Shown here one piece after another: positions 35,065-43,693 of a stretch of DNA of 64,000 bases. The translations under genes were made by a program, and so were the position numbers. The notes beneath the pieces are model-generated. The model was not told the DNA's origin, searched no databases, and saw only the letters and a program-made list of their open reading frames with translations. Positions within the stretch are counted from its first letter, which is position 1. Every line of letters starts with the position of its first letter. This DNA is from Alphaproteobacteria bacterium (lineage in GTDB: Bacteria; Pseudomonadota; Alphaproteobacteria; Micropepsales; Micropepsaceae): NCBI GenBank assembly GCA_021324545.1, contig JAJPIX010000040.1, forward strand, positions 1 to 64,000, given 5' to 3'.

Positions 35065-36168
35065 ATGAGTCATAACACCTTCGGCCATCTGTTCCGCGTG
35101 ACGACCTTCGGCGAAAGCCACGGTCCCGCCATGGGCTGCGTGGTGGATGGCTGCCCGCCGGGCATCCCGCTGGTGGAGGCCGACATCCAGCGCGATCTGG
35201 ACCGGCGACGGCCGGGTCAAAGCAAATTCGTCAGCCAGCGGCGCGAGCCGGACACGGTGAAAATATTATCCGGCGTTTTTCAGGACGAGCGGATGAAGAA
35301 GCAGGTGACGACCGGCTCACCCATCGCGCTGCTGATCGAGAATGTGGATGCGCGCGGAAAAGACTATGCGGAGATCCGCGACAAGTTCCGTCCCGGCCAT
35401 GCCGACTACACCTACTGGGCGAAGTATGACGGCATTCGCGACTATCGCGGCGGCGGCCGCCAGAGCGCGCGCGAAACCGCCGCCCGCGTGGCCGCCGGCG
35501 CCATCGCGCGCAAGGTTCTCGACACTTTATACAGGCGCGTGGCGGTGCGCGGCGCGCTGGTGCAGATCGGCAATCGCGCAATTGATCGCAAGCGCTGGGA
35601 CTGGAAGGAAATCCCGCGCAACCCCTTTTTCTGCCCCGATGCGAAGATGGCGGCGGAATGGGCGGTTTATCTCGACGCCATCCGCAAGCGCGGCTCCTCC
35701 ATCGGCGCGATCGTGGAAGTGGTGGCCGAAGGAATTCCGGCCGGGCTGGGCGCGCCGGTTTACGGCAAACTCGATGCCGATATCGCCGCCGCCATGATGA
35801 GCATCAATGCGGTCAAGGGCGTGGAGATCGGCGCGGGCATGCGCGCGGCCGAGCTTTCCGGCGAAGAGAATGCCGACGAAATGCGCAAGGGCGCGCGCGG
35901 CCGCCCGCGCTTTCTCTCCAATCAGGCCGGCGGAATTCTGGGCGGCATTTCCAGCGGCCAGCCCATCGTCGTGCGCTTTGCGGTGAAGCCCACTTCTTCG
36001 ATCCTGACTCCGCGGCGGACGATTGATGTGAAGGGCAACAACACCACGATTTCCACCAAAGGGCGGCACGATCCCTGCGTCGGCATCCGGGCCGTGCCCG
36101 TGGGCGAAGCGATGCTTGCCTGCGTCTTGGCCGACCACGCGCTTCGCCACCGTGCGCAGATGGGATGA
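35065..36168 (+). CDS. aroC: Chorismate synthase
   Basis: AroC converts EPSP to chorismate, the last shikimate step, using reduced FMN. The 367-residue product begins [20 protein letters not shown], the family signature, and includes [20 protein letters not shown], the catalytic region [19 protein letters not shown], and [17 protein letters not shown] near the C-terminus. All three PROSITE-type signatures are visible. It is 78 bp downstream of fabI and convergent with the CPBP gene. Confidence 0.97.
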   Translation: MSHNTFGHLFRVTTFGESHGPAMGCVVDGCPPGIPLVEADIQRDLDRRRPGQSKFVSQRREPDTVKILSGVFQDERMKKQVTTGSPIALLIENVDARGKDYAEIRDKFRPGHADYTYWAKYDGIRDYRGGGRQSARETAARVAAGAIARKVLDTLYRRVAVRGALVQIGNRAIDRKRWDWKEIPRNPFFCPDAKMAAEWAVYLDAIRKRGSSIGAIVEVVAEGIPAGLGAPVYGKLDADIAAAMMSINAVKGVEIGAGMRAAELSGEENADEMRKGARGRPRFLSNQAGGILGGISSGQPIVVRFAVKPTSSILTPRRTIDVKGNNTTISTKGRHDPCVGIRAVPVGEAMLACVLADHALRHRAQMG

Positions 36169-36175
36169 ATGACCG

Positions 36176-37006
36176 TCAGCCCGTCACGACATGAAGCACG
36201 ATATCGCAGGCGAAATGGCTGCCCATCGCCCATTCCAGCCCGAAGCGGCGGTAGAGCCAACCGAACACAAGCCCGCCCAGTGCATTGAGCGCAACGACGC
36301 GCAGGGTGAGCGCGGCGGTCAACGGCGCGATGGCGGCCGCAGCCGGCAAATGCCCCGCGCCGAACAGCAGCGCCGTCACGATATTCGCCGTCCAGAACAC
36401 GCCGCCCGGCAACAGCGCACGCCCGTCCGCGCGCCCTCCGGCGATCATGCGCAGAAAGAGACCGAGCAACGACAGCAATCCCAGGCGCATCAGGATTTCC
36501 TCATCAAGCCCCCCATAGAAAGAGGCCAGAAAGCCTTGCCACGGAGAGGGTTGAGCGCCGGCGTGCCGCGCCTGGGCGATGAACGCCGCCACCGATGGCA
36601 TCGGCATGAACACATAACGGTCCAGCGCAATGAGCGCGCCGCCGGTCACTAGGCCGGCGGCAATGGCGAACGTCAGCGTCGCCGCAGTGCGTTGCGGCAA
36701 CGGTGAGCGCGAATAGAGCGCGGCAAGAATTGGCGCGCCCAACCCCAGCTTGCGCGCGGCCCACAAACCGGCGAACACCGCAATGGCCAGAAGCAGCGCC
36801 GATTGCGCGAACGAAACGGCCAGCAAGATACCGATGGCAAGATGGCTGCGCGCGGCGGCAGCGGCCAACGCGCCGCGCTCAAGCGCGAGAACATAGGGAA
36901 GCACAAGCGCAGCGCCGAGCAGCGCCAGCGCATAAAGCGTGAGGCCGACCTTCCAGAACACCCCGCGCGGCAGTTTCTCCCCGGCCATGCCTGCCGTTCC
37001 GCTCAC
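36176..37006 (-). CDS. CPBP-family intramembrane protease-like protein
   Basis: A 276-residue protein with about eight hydrophobic helices. It has the three Abi/CPBP motifs: EEILMR (about residue 170, the EExxxR type), FGAGHLP (FxxxH type) and FACDIVLHV near the C-terminus. The eukaryotic relative Rce1 cleaves prenylated CAAX proteins; bacterial members have diverse or unknown roles. The GTG at 37006 overlaps the methyltransferase stop (GTGA), so it is the last gene of a tightly coupled series. An alternative ATG is at 36988. Confidence 0.85.
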   Translation of the reverse strand: MSGTAGMAGEKLPRGVFWKVGLTLYALALLGAALVLPYVLALERGALAAAAARSHLAIGILLAVSFAQSALLLAIAVFAGLWAARKLGLGAPILAALYSRSPLPQRTAATLTFAIAAGLVTGGALIALDRYVFMPMPSVAAFIAQARHAGAQPSPWQGFLASFYGGLDEEILMRLGLLSLLGLFLRMIAGGRADGRALLPGGVFWTANIVTALLFGAGHLPAAAAIAPLTAALTLRVVALNALGGLVFGWLYRRFGLEWAMGSHFACDIVLHVVTG

Positions 37007-38046
37007 CTCGCGCGCCGGCGCGCGCGCGGTTTTCTGAACACGGCGATTTTGGTCAGATACGCGACGTCGCTCTTCTCGCGTTTCAGGCCCACATCGCCAA
37101 ACAGTTTGGCGAAATCGGTTTTCGCGTAGCTCGAGAAATAAGGTTCATGGAGAAGGTGGGGGAAGACATCAATCATGCCGTCGAAGGCCGGCGCATCGCC
37201 ATACTGAATCGAATCCGCCAGCACGAACATGCCGCCCGGCTTCAGCACGCGCGCGATTTCCTTCGCCACGGCCGCGCGCACCTTGGGCGGCAGCTCGTGG
37301 AACAGGTAGATGCTGACGGCGCAATCCACGCTTCGGTTCTTGAGCGGCATTTTCTCCGCCGGCGCATGGACGTAGCGGATGTGCCTCTCGCGCGAAAGAT
37401 TGCGCCCGGCTTCTTCGAGATAGGGCTCCGAGAGATCGAGCGCGATCGCCTGCAGCTCCGGCTCGACATGCTTCACGAAGGACAGAAAGCGGCCGGTGCC
37501 CGCGCCGATATCGAGCAGCGTCGTTTTCGCCGGATCGCGGGTTTCCAGAAACTTCGCGATGGGCACGAAAGCCTGGCGCCGCATGGCATCGGCGGTGCCG
37601 GCAAACAGCGCTTCCACCTGGAAATCGTAGAGCTTGGCGGAGTCGCGGCTTAAGTAGCCGCCGGTCTGAAAGTGGAAATTCTGGCGGAAATAGCGGGGCA
37701 GATCGCCCTCGCCTTTCACTTCGCTGTGGCCGCGCCTGCGCCTGCGCCTTGCCACGCGCGGAATATCGGCCAGGAACCGCGCGCTCTTCATCGCCTCGCG
37801 CATTTCGCCGGCCAGATCGATGGGCGCCGGATAGAGCCCGGCTTCCACATTGCGCCAGTCCTGCACGAAGAGATCGCGCATGGCCGCAAACGTGGTCGCA
37901 AGCGATGGAATCGGATGTTCGGGCACCGGAATTTCGGCGAATGCGTCGCGCGCCACGATCCGCGCCGCCAGATAGTGCATGCCGTAAAATGCCACGCGCG
38001 CGGTCTGCGCCGCCGCGTAAGCCAGGGACTTCGACCTTTCGTTCAT
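37003..38046 (-). CDS. Class I SAM-dependent methyltransferase
   Basis: A 347-residue protein whose C-terminal half (about 165-300) is a Rossmann methyltransferase: motif I LLDIGAGTGRFLSF, the acidic ribose-binding residue in AIALDLSEPY, motif IV VDCAVSIYLFHELP and post-motif VLKPGGMFVLADS. The N-terminal 150 residues are not recognised; a basic patch (VARRRRRRGHSE) lies near 100. The methyl acceptor is unknown; the pattern is like methyltransferases of small molecules or lipids. It sits between the C13 peptidase gene (4 bp gap) and the CPBP protease gene (overlap). Confidence 0.85.
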   Translation of the reverse strand: MNERSKSLAYAAAQTARVAFYGMHYLAARIVARDAFAEIPVPEHPIPSLATTFAAMRDLFVQDWRNVEAGLYPAPIDLAGEMREAMKSARFLADIPRVARRRRRRGHSEVKGEGDLPRYFRQNFHFQTGGYLSRDSAKLYDFQVEALFAGTADAMRRQAFVPIAKFLETRDPAKTTLLDIGAGTGRFLSFVKHVEPELQAIALDLSEPYLEEAGRNLSRERHIRYVHAPAEKMPLKNRSVDCAVSIYLFHELPPKVRAAVAKEIARVLKPGGMFVLADSIQYGDAPAFDGMIDVFPHLLHEPYFSSYAKTDFAKLFGDVGLKREKSDVAYLTKIAVFRKPRARRRAR

Positions 38047-38050
38047 TCCG

Positions 38051-38788
38051 TCACCAGCTGGGAAGTTCGGCCGCGATCTGGGTTCCGACCGAAACCTGCG
38101 GATCGGACGGCGGGGACATGCCGGTGTCCTTTTCCTCCTTGGCCACGCATGTCTTCGCGGCCACGCCCAGATCGGGGAAATCGTGCGAGGCGGAAAATAC
38201 CGAGAGCACGCAGTTGTCGAAATATGTGTATTTCGCCTTCGCAGAGCAGCCGAAGGATGTCCGGTCGGGCCGGGCCGCGGTGATGACCAGACGGTCGGGC
38301 GCGGAAATCGCCGGCACGAAAATCCCCGAGAAGCAGGCCGAAACGATCACCACAGCCGGATTGTGGCCGCAGGCATTATTGACCATGATCGCCAGGTCGG
38401 TCGGCGAAACGATGTCATCCCCCACGCGCACGCCATCGGGCGATCCATGCGACGTGATGTAAAGCAGGCAGCCGCCCGGCGCAGACTGCGACAGGTCCCA
38501 AAGCGCCGTCGCCATGCCGTGCGCGCTCGATTTTCGCAGCGACGGATCCCCCAGGCGATCGGCCTGCGCGGACAACTGCGCGATGTTCTGCGGCCTGAAC
38601 CCAATTCCTTCAAGATCGGTAACAAGATCGCGCCGGGCATCGTCGAACACCGGGCTTTGGCTTCCGTCGTGCGCGCGCCAGTCGCCCGCCACCACGACGG
38701 CCGCCCAGTTTCCAAAACCGTTCGCCATTGCCGGAGCGGCGGCGAAAACGGCCGCCCCGATCGCTCCCAGAAATGCGCTCAGCCGCAT
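38051..38788 (-). CDS. Secreted C13 (legumain-like) cysteine peptidase
   Basis: A 245-residue protein with a signal peptide (MRLSAFLGAIGAAVFAAAPAMA). It has the caspase-like clan CD dyad: His in LLYITSHGSPDG and Cys in VIVSACFSGIF, which is the C13 (legumain/GPI-transamidase) pattern. The start segment WAAVVVAGDWRAHDGS and the ARRDL segment also fit this family. Bacterial members are poorly characterised; an asparaginyl or processing specificity is possible but not shown. It begins seven bases after the RNA methyltransferase stop. Confidence 0.85.
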   Translation of the reverse strand: MRLSAFLGAIGAAVFAAAPAMANGFGNWAAVVVAGDWRAHDGSQSPVFDDARRDLVTDLEGIGFRPQNIAQLSAQADRLGDPSLRKSSAHGMATALWDLSQSAPGGCLLYITSHGSPDGVRVGDDIVSPTDLAIMVNNACGHNPAVVIVSACFSGIFVPAISAPDRLVITAARPDRTSFGCSAKAKYTYFDNCVLSVFSASHDFPDLGVAAKTCVAKEEKDTGMSPPSDPQVSVGTQIAAELPSW

Positions 38789-38795
38789 GCGTCGT

Positions 38796-39863
38796 TCACC
38801 TGCGCGTAAAGACCGCCACCAATTCAATATGCTCCGACCAGAGAAATTGGTCCACCGGCCGCACGGTCCCCATGCGAAACCCTCCGTCCGACAGAATCCG
38901 CGCATCGCGCCCGAAGCTTTCGGAATTGCAGGATACATAGGCCACGCGCGGGACATCGGATTGCGCAAGCGCCCGCACCTGCGCCAGCGCGCCGGCCCGC
39001 GGCGGATCGAGCACGACGCCATCGAAGGCGCCGAGTTCGCCCGCCGTGAGCGGCTGCCGGAAAAGATCGCGCCTTTCGGTCGTGACGGGCTTGAGCCCCG
39101 CCGTCTTGCGCGCCGCTGCGCCAAGCGCATCCAGCATGGCCGGATCGGCATCGACCGCATGCACGCGCGCGCGTTCGGCGAGCGGAAAGGCGAATGTGCC
39201 GGCGCCGCAGAAAAGATCGGCCAGGTACTTCGCACCTGCCAGCGCATCGCGCACGAAAGCCTGGAGCATGTGTTCGCCTTCGCGGGTCGGCTGCAGAAAG
39301 CAATCCGGCGGAATCGCGACTTCGGCCCGGCCGAGGCGGACCAAGGGTCTCGCGGCTTCGGCCAGAAGCTCGCCATTTGCCGTCATCCGCGCAAGATCGA
39401 GCCGCGACATCCAGCGCGCGATTTCCGCGGCAATGTTTGGGTCGAATTTGCGTTTCCAGCGCAGCGCAACATCCAGGCCGTTGTCGGACCGGGTGACATG
39501 GGCTTCCGCCCCTTCGCCTTCGCGCAGGATCGCAGCCATCATGCGGCGCAGGCCGCCCGCAAGAGCGAAGACTTCCGGCGTCAGCACCAGACATTCGCGC
39601 ATGTCCACGATGGCGTGCGATCTTGCGGCATGAAACCCGATCAGGACGCCGCCGCCGCGCTTTGCGAGCTTGAACACCGCCCGCCGCCGCGTGGCCGGCG
39701 CAACGGCTGCGACCTCGGCCACATCCGCATTTCCCAATCCGTGGCGCTCAAGCGCGCGGACGACAGTGTGGCGCTTCAGCGCGCGATAGTCCGCCGGCGC
39801 AAGGTTTTGAAAGGTACATCCGCCGCAGGTGCCAAAATGGATGCAGACGTGCGGTTCAGGCAC
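38796..39863 (-). CDS. RlmD/TrmA-type RNA uracil-C5 methyltransferase
   Basis: A 355-residue member of the class I SAM-dependent tRNA/rRNA m5U methyltransferase family. The N-terminal cysteine motif [10 protein letters not shown] fits the [4Fe-4S] site of RlmD-type enzymes. The catalytic domain has [16 protein letters not shown] (SAM site), VLDPPRAG and [12 protein letters not shown], whose cysteine is the nucleophile. Which RNA position is modified cannot be read; there is no N-terminal TRAM domain. The start is uncertain: GTG 39863 is used because it gives [14 protein letters not shown] directly and overlaps the dxs stop by 8 bp. Confidence 0.87.
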   Translation of the reverse strand: MPEPHVCIHFGTCGGCTFQNLAPADYRALKRHTVVRALERHGLGNADVAEVAAVAPATRRRAVFKLAKRGGGVLIGFHAARSHAIVDMRECLVLTPEVFALAGGLRRMMAAILREGEGAEAHVTRSDNGLDVALRWKRKFDPNIAAEIARWMSRLDLARMTANGELLAEAARPLVRLGRAEVAIPPDCFLQPTREGEHMLQAFVRDALAGAKYLADLFCGAGTFAFPLAERARVHAVDADPAMLDALGAAARKTAGLKPVTTERRDLFRQPLTAGELGAFDGVVLDPPRAGALAQVRALAQSDVPRVAYVSCNSESFGRDARILSDGGFRMGTVRPVDQFLWSEHIELVAVFTRR

Positions 39864-41778
39864 GGAGCGCGGCGGCCTCGCGCTCGCGGCCAAGCGCCGA
39901 CAGCGCCGTGGCAACGATGGCCTTGGCGTCAAGACCGGCCGCTTCGTACATTTTTTCCGGCGTGTCCTGATCGATGAAGCGGTCGGGCAAGGTCATCGGC
40001 CGGAATTTGAGGCCCTTGTCGAAGGCGCCTTCCAGCGCCAGGAACTGCATGACGTGCGCCGCAAAGCCTCCGATCGAGCCTTCCTCGATCGTGATGAGCA
40101 CTTCGTGTTCGCGCGCCAGGCGGCGAATGAGATCGTGATCGAGCGGCTTGGCGAAGCGGGCGTCGGCGACAGTGGCGGGCAGTCCGCAGCCCGACAGTTT
40201 CTCCGCCGCGATCAGGCATTCCGCCATCCGCGTGCCGAGATTGAGAATGGCGATGGACGTTCCTTCGCGCACGATGCGGCCTTTGCCGATCTCAAGCGGC
40301 GTGCCCTTTTTCGGACGCTCAAGCCCGATTCCTTCGCCGCGCGGATAGCGAACGGCGCTGGGCCTGTCGTCAATGGCGGCCGCCGTCGCGACCATATTGG
40401 TGAGCTCAACCTCATCGGAGGCCGCCATCACCACGAAGCCGGGGAGCGTGGCGAGATAGGTGATATCGAACGAGCCGGCATGCGTCGGCCCGTCAGCGCC
40501 GACAAGACCGGCGCGGTCCATAGCGAAGCGCACCGGCAGGCGCTGAATCGCCACATCGTGCACCACCTGATCGTAGGCGCGCTGCAGGAAGGTGGAATAG
40601 ATCGTGGCGAACGGCTTCATGCCTTCCGCCGCGAGCCCCGCCGCAAATGTCACGCCGTGCTGCTCGGCGATGCCGACATCAAAGCAGCGGTCGGGAAAGC
40701 GTTTGGCGAAAAGATCGAGGCCGGTGCCCGACGGCATGGCGGCGGTGATGGCGACAATGCGCTCATCCTTTTCCGCTTCGGCGATCAGCGCCTCCGCATA
40801 GACCTTGGTGTAGCTTGGCGCCTTGGAGACCGATTTCTTCTGCTCGCCGGTGATGACATCGAACTTCACCACGCCGTGATATTTGTCGGCGCTGGCTTCG
40901 GCCGGCGGATAGCCCTTGCCCTTCTGCGTCACTACATGAATGAGAATGGGCTTGTTCTGCCTGGCGTCGCGGGCGTTTTCGAGAATGGGAATCAGGTGAT
41001 CGAGGTTGTGGCCGTCGATCGGCCCCACGTAATAAAAGCCCAGCTCCTCGAAGAGGGTGCCGCCGGTGAAAAGACCCCGCGTGTATTCCTCCCAGCGCTT
41101 GGCGAGCTTTTCAAAACCGCGCGGAAAGCGGTGCGCGATCGTCTTGGCGAAGCGGCGAAAGCCGCGGTAGGGCCGGCTGGAAATCAGCCGCGCCAGGTAA
41201 TTGCTCATCGCGCCCACAGGCGGCGCGATGGACATGTCATTGTCGTTCAGGATCACGATCAGCCGCTCGTTGCGGCCGCCGGCGTTGTTCATCGCCTCAT
41301 AGGCCATGCCCGCGCTCATCGCGCCATCGCCGATGACGCAGATGACGTTGAAATCCTCTTTCTTCAGATCGCGCGCGACGGCAAAGCCCATGCCCGCCGA
41401 AATCGACGTCGAAGAGTGCGCCGCGCCGAAGGGATCGTATTCGCTTTCGGCCCGCTTGGTGAAGCCGGACAATCCTCCGCCCTGCCTGAGCGTGCGCATG
41501 CGGCTTCTGCGGCCGGTGAGAATCTTGTGCGGATAGGCCTGATGGCCGACATCCCAGATGAGCTTGTCGCGCGGCGTATCGAACACGTAATGCAGCGCTA
41601 CGGTGAGTTCGACCACGCCGAGGCCGGCGCCCAGATGCCCGCCGGTCACCGAAACCGCGCTGATCGTTTCCTGGCGCAGCTCGTCGGCAAGCTGGCGCAA
41701 CGCCCTGCGCGGGAGGGCGCGCAGGTCGCGCGGATAATTCACCTGGTCGAGAAGCGGTGTCGAACCGGCCGGACTCAT
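39856..41778 (-). CDS. dxs: 1-deoxy-D-xylulose-5-phosphate synthase
   Basis: Dxs condenses pyruvate and glyceraldehyde 3-phosphate, using TPP, to start the MEP isoprenoid pathway. The 640-residue product has the family segments [26 protein letters not shown], the TPP-binding [15 protein letters not shown], and [16 protein letters not shown], whose glutamate activates TPP. The ATG at 41778 ([21 protein letters not shown]) is the family start. It lies downstream of xseB and upstream of the RNA methyltransferase, a conserved order in this class. Confidence 0.97.
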   Translation of the reverse strand: MSPAGSTPLLDQVNYPRDLRALPRRALRQLADELRQETISAVSVTGGHLGAGLGVVELTVALHYVFDTPRDKLIWDVGHQAYPHKILTGRRSRMRTLRQGGGLSGFTKRAESEYDPFGAAHSSTSISAGMGFAVARDLKKEDFNVICVIGDGAMSAGMAYEAMNNAGGRNERLIVILNDNDMSIAPPVGAMSNYLARLISSRPYRGFRRFAKTIAHRFPRGFEKLAKRWEEYTRGLFTGGTLFEELGFYYVGPIDGHNLDHLIPILENARDARQNKPILIHVVTQKGKGYPPAEASADKYHGVVKFDVITGEQKKSVSKAPSYTKVYAEALIAEAEKDERIVAITAAMPSGTGLDLFAKRFPDRCFDVGIAEQHGVTFAAGLAAEGMKPFATIYSTFLQRAYDQVVHDVAIQRLPVRFAMDRAGLVGADGPTHAGSFDITYLATLPGFVVMAASDEVELTNMVATAAAIDDRPSAVRYPRGEGIGLERPKKGTPLEIGKGRIVREGTSIAILNLGTRMAECLIAAEKLSGCGLPATVADARFAKPLDHDLIRRLAREHEVLITIEEGSIGGFAAHVMQFLALEGAFDKGLKFRPMTLPDRFIDQDTPEKMYEAAGLDAKAIVATALSALGREREAAALRA

Positions 41779-41941
41779 CGAATTCCCAAACTGCCAACCG
41801 GTGCTTCGGGTTTCACCATGAAGGGCGCGCGAAGACACCGCCCGAAGAAGGTCGGCTTTTTCGTCAAACAAATCAAGGTGACACTGCGCATGACGGAACG
41901 CGAATTGGCCCCGGCGCCGGCTGCCCCGCGGCGGACGGGCC

Positions 41942-42205
41942 TCAGCCCAGATCCACCGGTTCGCTCCCCTGCGGACCCTTGGCGCCGTGAACGATTTTTT
42001 CCAGGCGGCTCTCCGCGGCCTTCAGTTTTCTTTCGCAATGCGCCTTGAGCGCCTGGCCCCTTTCGTAGAGGGCAATCGAGTCTTCGAGATCGACCTCGCC
42101 CTGCTCCAGGCGGCCCACGATTTCCTCAAGCTCCTGCAGCGCCGCCTCGAAGCTCAGATCGGCGACGGCAGTGTCAGGTTTCGTGTCCGGGTCTGTTCCG
42201 GCCAT
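41942..42205 (-). CDS. xseB: Exodeoxyribonuclease VII small subunit
   Basis: XseB is the small helical subunit of exonuclease VII, which cuts single-stranded DNA to oligonucleotides together with XseA. The 87-residue product has the family core [20 protein letters not shown] and [20 protein letters not shown], followed by [13 protein letters not shown]. The gene lies 163 bp upstream of dxs as in many proteobacteria. xseA is not in the window. Confidence 0.94.
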   Translation of the reverse strand: MAGTDPDTKPDTAVADLSFEAALQELEEIVGRLEQGEVDLEDSIALYERGQALKAHCERKLKAAESRLEKIVHGAKGPQGSEPVDLG

Positions 42206-42403
42206 GGCGTCTCCAGAAGCGCGCGCCAGCGGCCGCGCGCAAGCCTCATAACGCGGCGGCCAGCCTCAGACAACGTGGGGAAAACTGGACCCAGGCGCGA
42301 GGTCGGGACGCCTGAGATAAAAATCCTGATCGGGCCTTCGCGCCGTGAAATGCGCCCGAGATGAGGCGGCCAGTCAGCTGACCGCGGCCGGATCCGATGG
42401 AAA

Positions 42404-43351
42404 TCATCTGTCTTCCCGCATGAGCGCGCGGACATGGGCCTGGGCCGACCGGCCCAGCGCCGGCAGGTCATAGCCGCCCTCAAGAGTCGAAACCACACGG
42501 CCATCGCACAGGCGGTTGGCGACGGCGCACAGCGCGCGCGTGACCCAGAAGAAATCGCCTTCCTGCAGGTTCATCTGCGCCAGCGGATCGGCAGCATGCG
42601 CATCGAACCCCGCCGAAATGAAAATGAATTCCGGCGAAAATTTTTCGAGCGCCGGGAAAATCGCGGTTTCACAGGCTTCGCGAAACGCATCGCCGCCGGA
42701 AAACGGCTCGAGCGGCGCGTTGACGATGTTGCAGGAAATGCCCGTCTCGCTTGCGTTTCCCGTACCCGGATAAAGCGGCGCCTGATGCGTGGATGCGTAG
42801 AAAAGATTTGCGTCGTTCCAGAAGATGTCCTGCGTTCCATTGCCGTGGTGAACATCAAAATCCACGACCGCGACGCGATTTAATCCGTATGCGGATCGTA
42901 CATGCAGCGCGCCGATCGCAACATTGTTGAACAGGCAAAACCCCATCGCGCGGCCGCGCGGGGCGTGATGCCCGGGGGGCCGCACGGCGCAAAACGCAGA
43001 GCGGCATTTATTCTGCATCACGAGATCGGCCGCATCGGCGACCGCGCCCGCGGCATACAGGGCCGCCTCTGCCGAGCCGGCCGAAACAACCGTGTCGGGA
43101 TCGATCTGCACGAAGCCGCCGCCCGATGAGGCAGCCTTCGCGGCGCGAAAGATGGCCTCTACATGGGATTCGTCATGCGCCCGCAGCAGGCTTTCCCGGC
43201 TGGCCTTGTTGGCGGCAATCCAATTAAGTGACTGAAATTCCTCTGTTTTCAAGCTTGCCAGAATCGCCTCAAGCCGCGCCGGGCGCTCTGGATGGCCAGC
43301 CGGTACCACATGGCCGAGACACGCAGGGTGTGTGATCAGGGCAACAGACAT
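42404..43351 (-). CDS. Histone-deacetylase-family (acetylpolyamine/acetoin-like) hydrolase
   Basis: A 315-residue member of the arginase/deacetylase fold. Zinc-site and catalytic motifs are intact: GHHAPRGRAMGFCLFNNVA, VVDFDVHHGNGTQ (Asp and His ligands), GFDAHAADPLAQMNL (third Asp) and LEGGYDL. Bacterial members deacetylate acetylpolyamines, proteins or small molecules; the substrate is not determined here. It is the first of the HDAC-xseB-dxs series typical for the class, with 198 bp to xseB, in which I see no further gene. Confidence 0.92.
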   Translation of the reverse strand: MSVALITHPACLGHVVPAGHPERPARLEAILASLKTEEFQSLNWIAANKASRESLLRAHDESHVEAIFRAAKAASSGGGFVQIDPDTVVSAGSAEAALYAAGAVADAADLVMQNKCRSAFCAVRPPGHHAPRGRAMGFCLFNNVAIGALHVRSAYGLNRVAVVDFDVHHGNGTQDIFWNDANLFYASTHQAPLYPGTGNASETGISCNIVNAPLEPFSGGDAFREACETAIFPALEKFSPEFIFISAGFDAHAADPLAQMNLQEGDFFWVTRALCAVANRLCDGRVVSTLEGGYDLPALGRSAQAHVRALMREDR

Positions 43352-43547
43352 CGGGATCGCACATCACGAAATGCCCCAAGTTATTGCGCCGCGGCGCGAC
43401 AAATGGCCAGCCGATACGGGATCTCAAAATCTTGCTTGAAGACTCAATGGCTTATTGGAGAGACGGCCAGCGATTCCCATGCGTCACAGCGTTGATGCAC
43501 AAATGCCACAACGCCTTCGGGAATCTGCATAAACGGCCAAATCCATT

Positions 43548-43576
43548 TTGACCCGTCAAAGGGACTCTCTTAGCCT
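43548..43576 (+). promoter_or_regulatory. Candidate promoter of the TonB-dependent receptor
   Basis: TTGACC (43548-43553), a 17-base spacer and TAGCCT (43571-43576). The -35 overlaps a short inverted repeat TTGAC-CC-GTCAA (43548-43559) that a repressor or activator could use. It implies an untranslated leader of about 110 bases. Confidence 0.45.
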
Positions 43577-43622
43577 GCGGCCAAACGGGCAAATCCGTGC
43601 GACCGTTACCGGGGGCGCGGGG

Positions 43623-43665
43623 ACAGCTGCCATATGAGGGCAAGCGTGTCCGTTGTGGCAGTTGT
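43623..43665 (+). promoter_or_regulatory. Leader hairpin upstream of the receptor start
   Basis: ACAGCTGCCA (43623-43632) pairs with TGGCAGTTGT (43656-43665) in a 10-bp stem with one G-U pair and a 23-base loop. It ends 15 bases before the Shine-Dalgarno sequence, so it could influence translation or mRNA stability. Confidence 0.4.
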
Positions 43666-43693
43666 CGTTACGACCGAACCAAGGGGGTTCCAA

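Larger units (their letters stand above)
43352..43693. other. 342-bp divergent control region ahead of the TonB receptor
   Basis: No gene is convincing here. The right half holds the candidate promoter at 43548-43576, a 5'-leader hairpin at 43623-43665 and the ribosome-binding site AAGGGGG (43681-43687). The left half must hold the promoter of the HDAC-like gene; I see no strong match. Confidence 0.5.

Noticed and set aside
43634-43693. An upstream ATG giving a 20-residue longer TonB receptor
   Set aside because: It has no ribosome site, lies inside the predicted leader hairpin, and the extra residues spoil a standard signal peptide; GTG 43694 has AAGGGGG at good distance.
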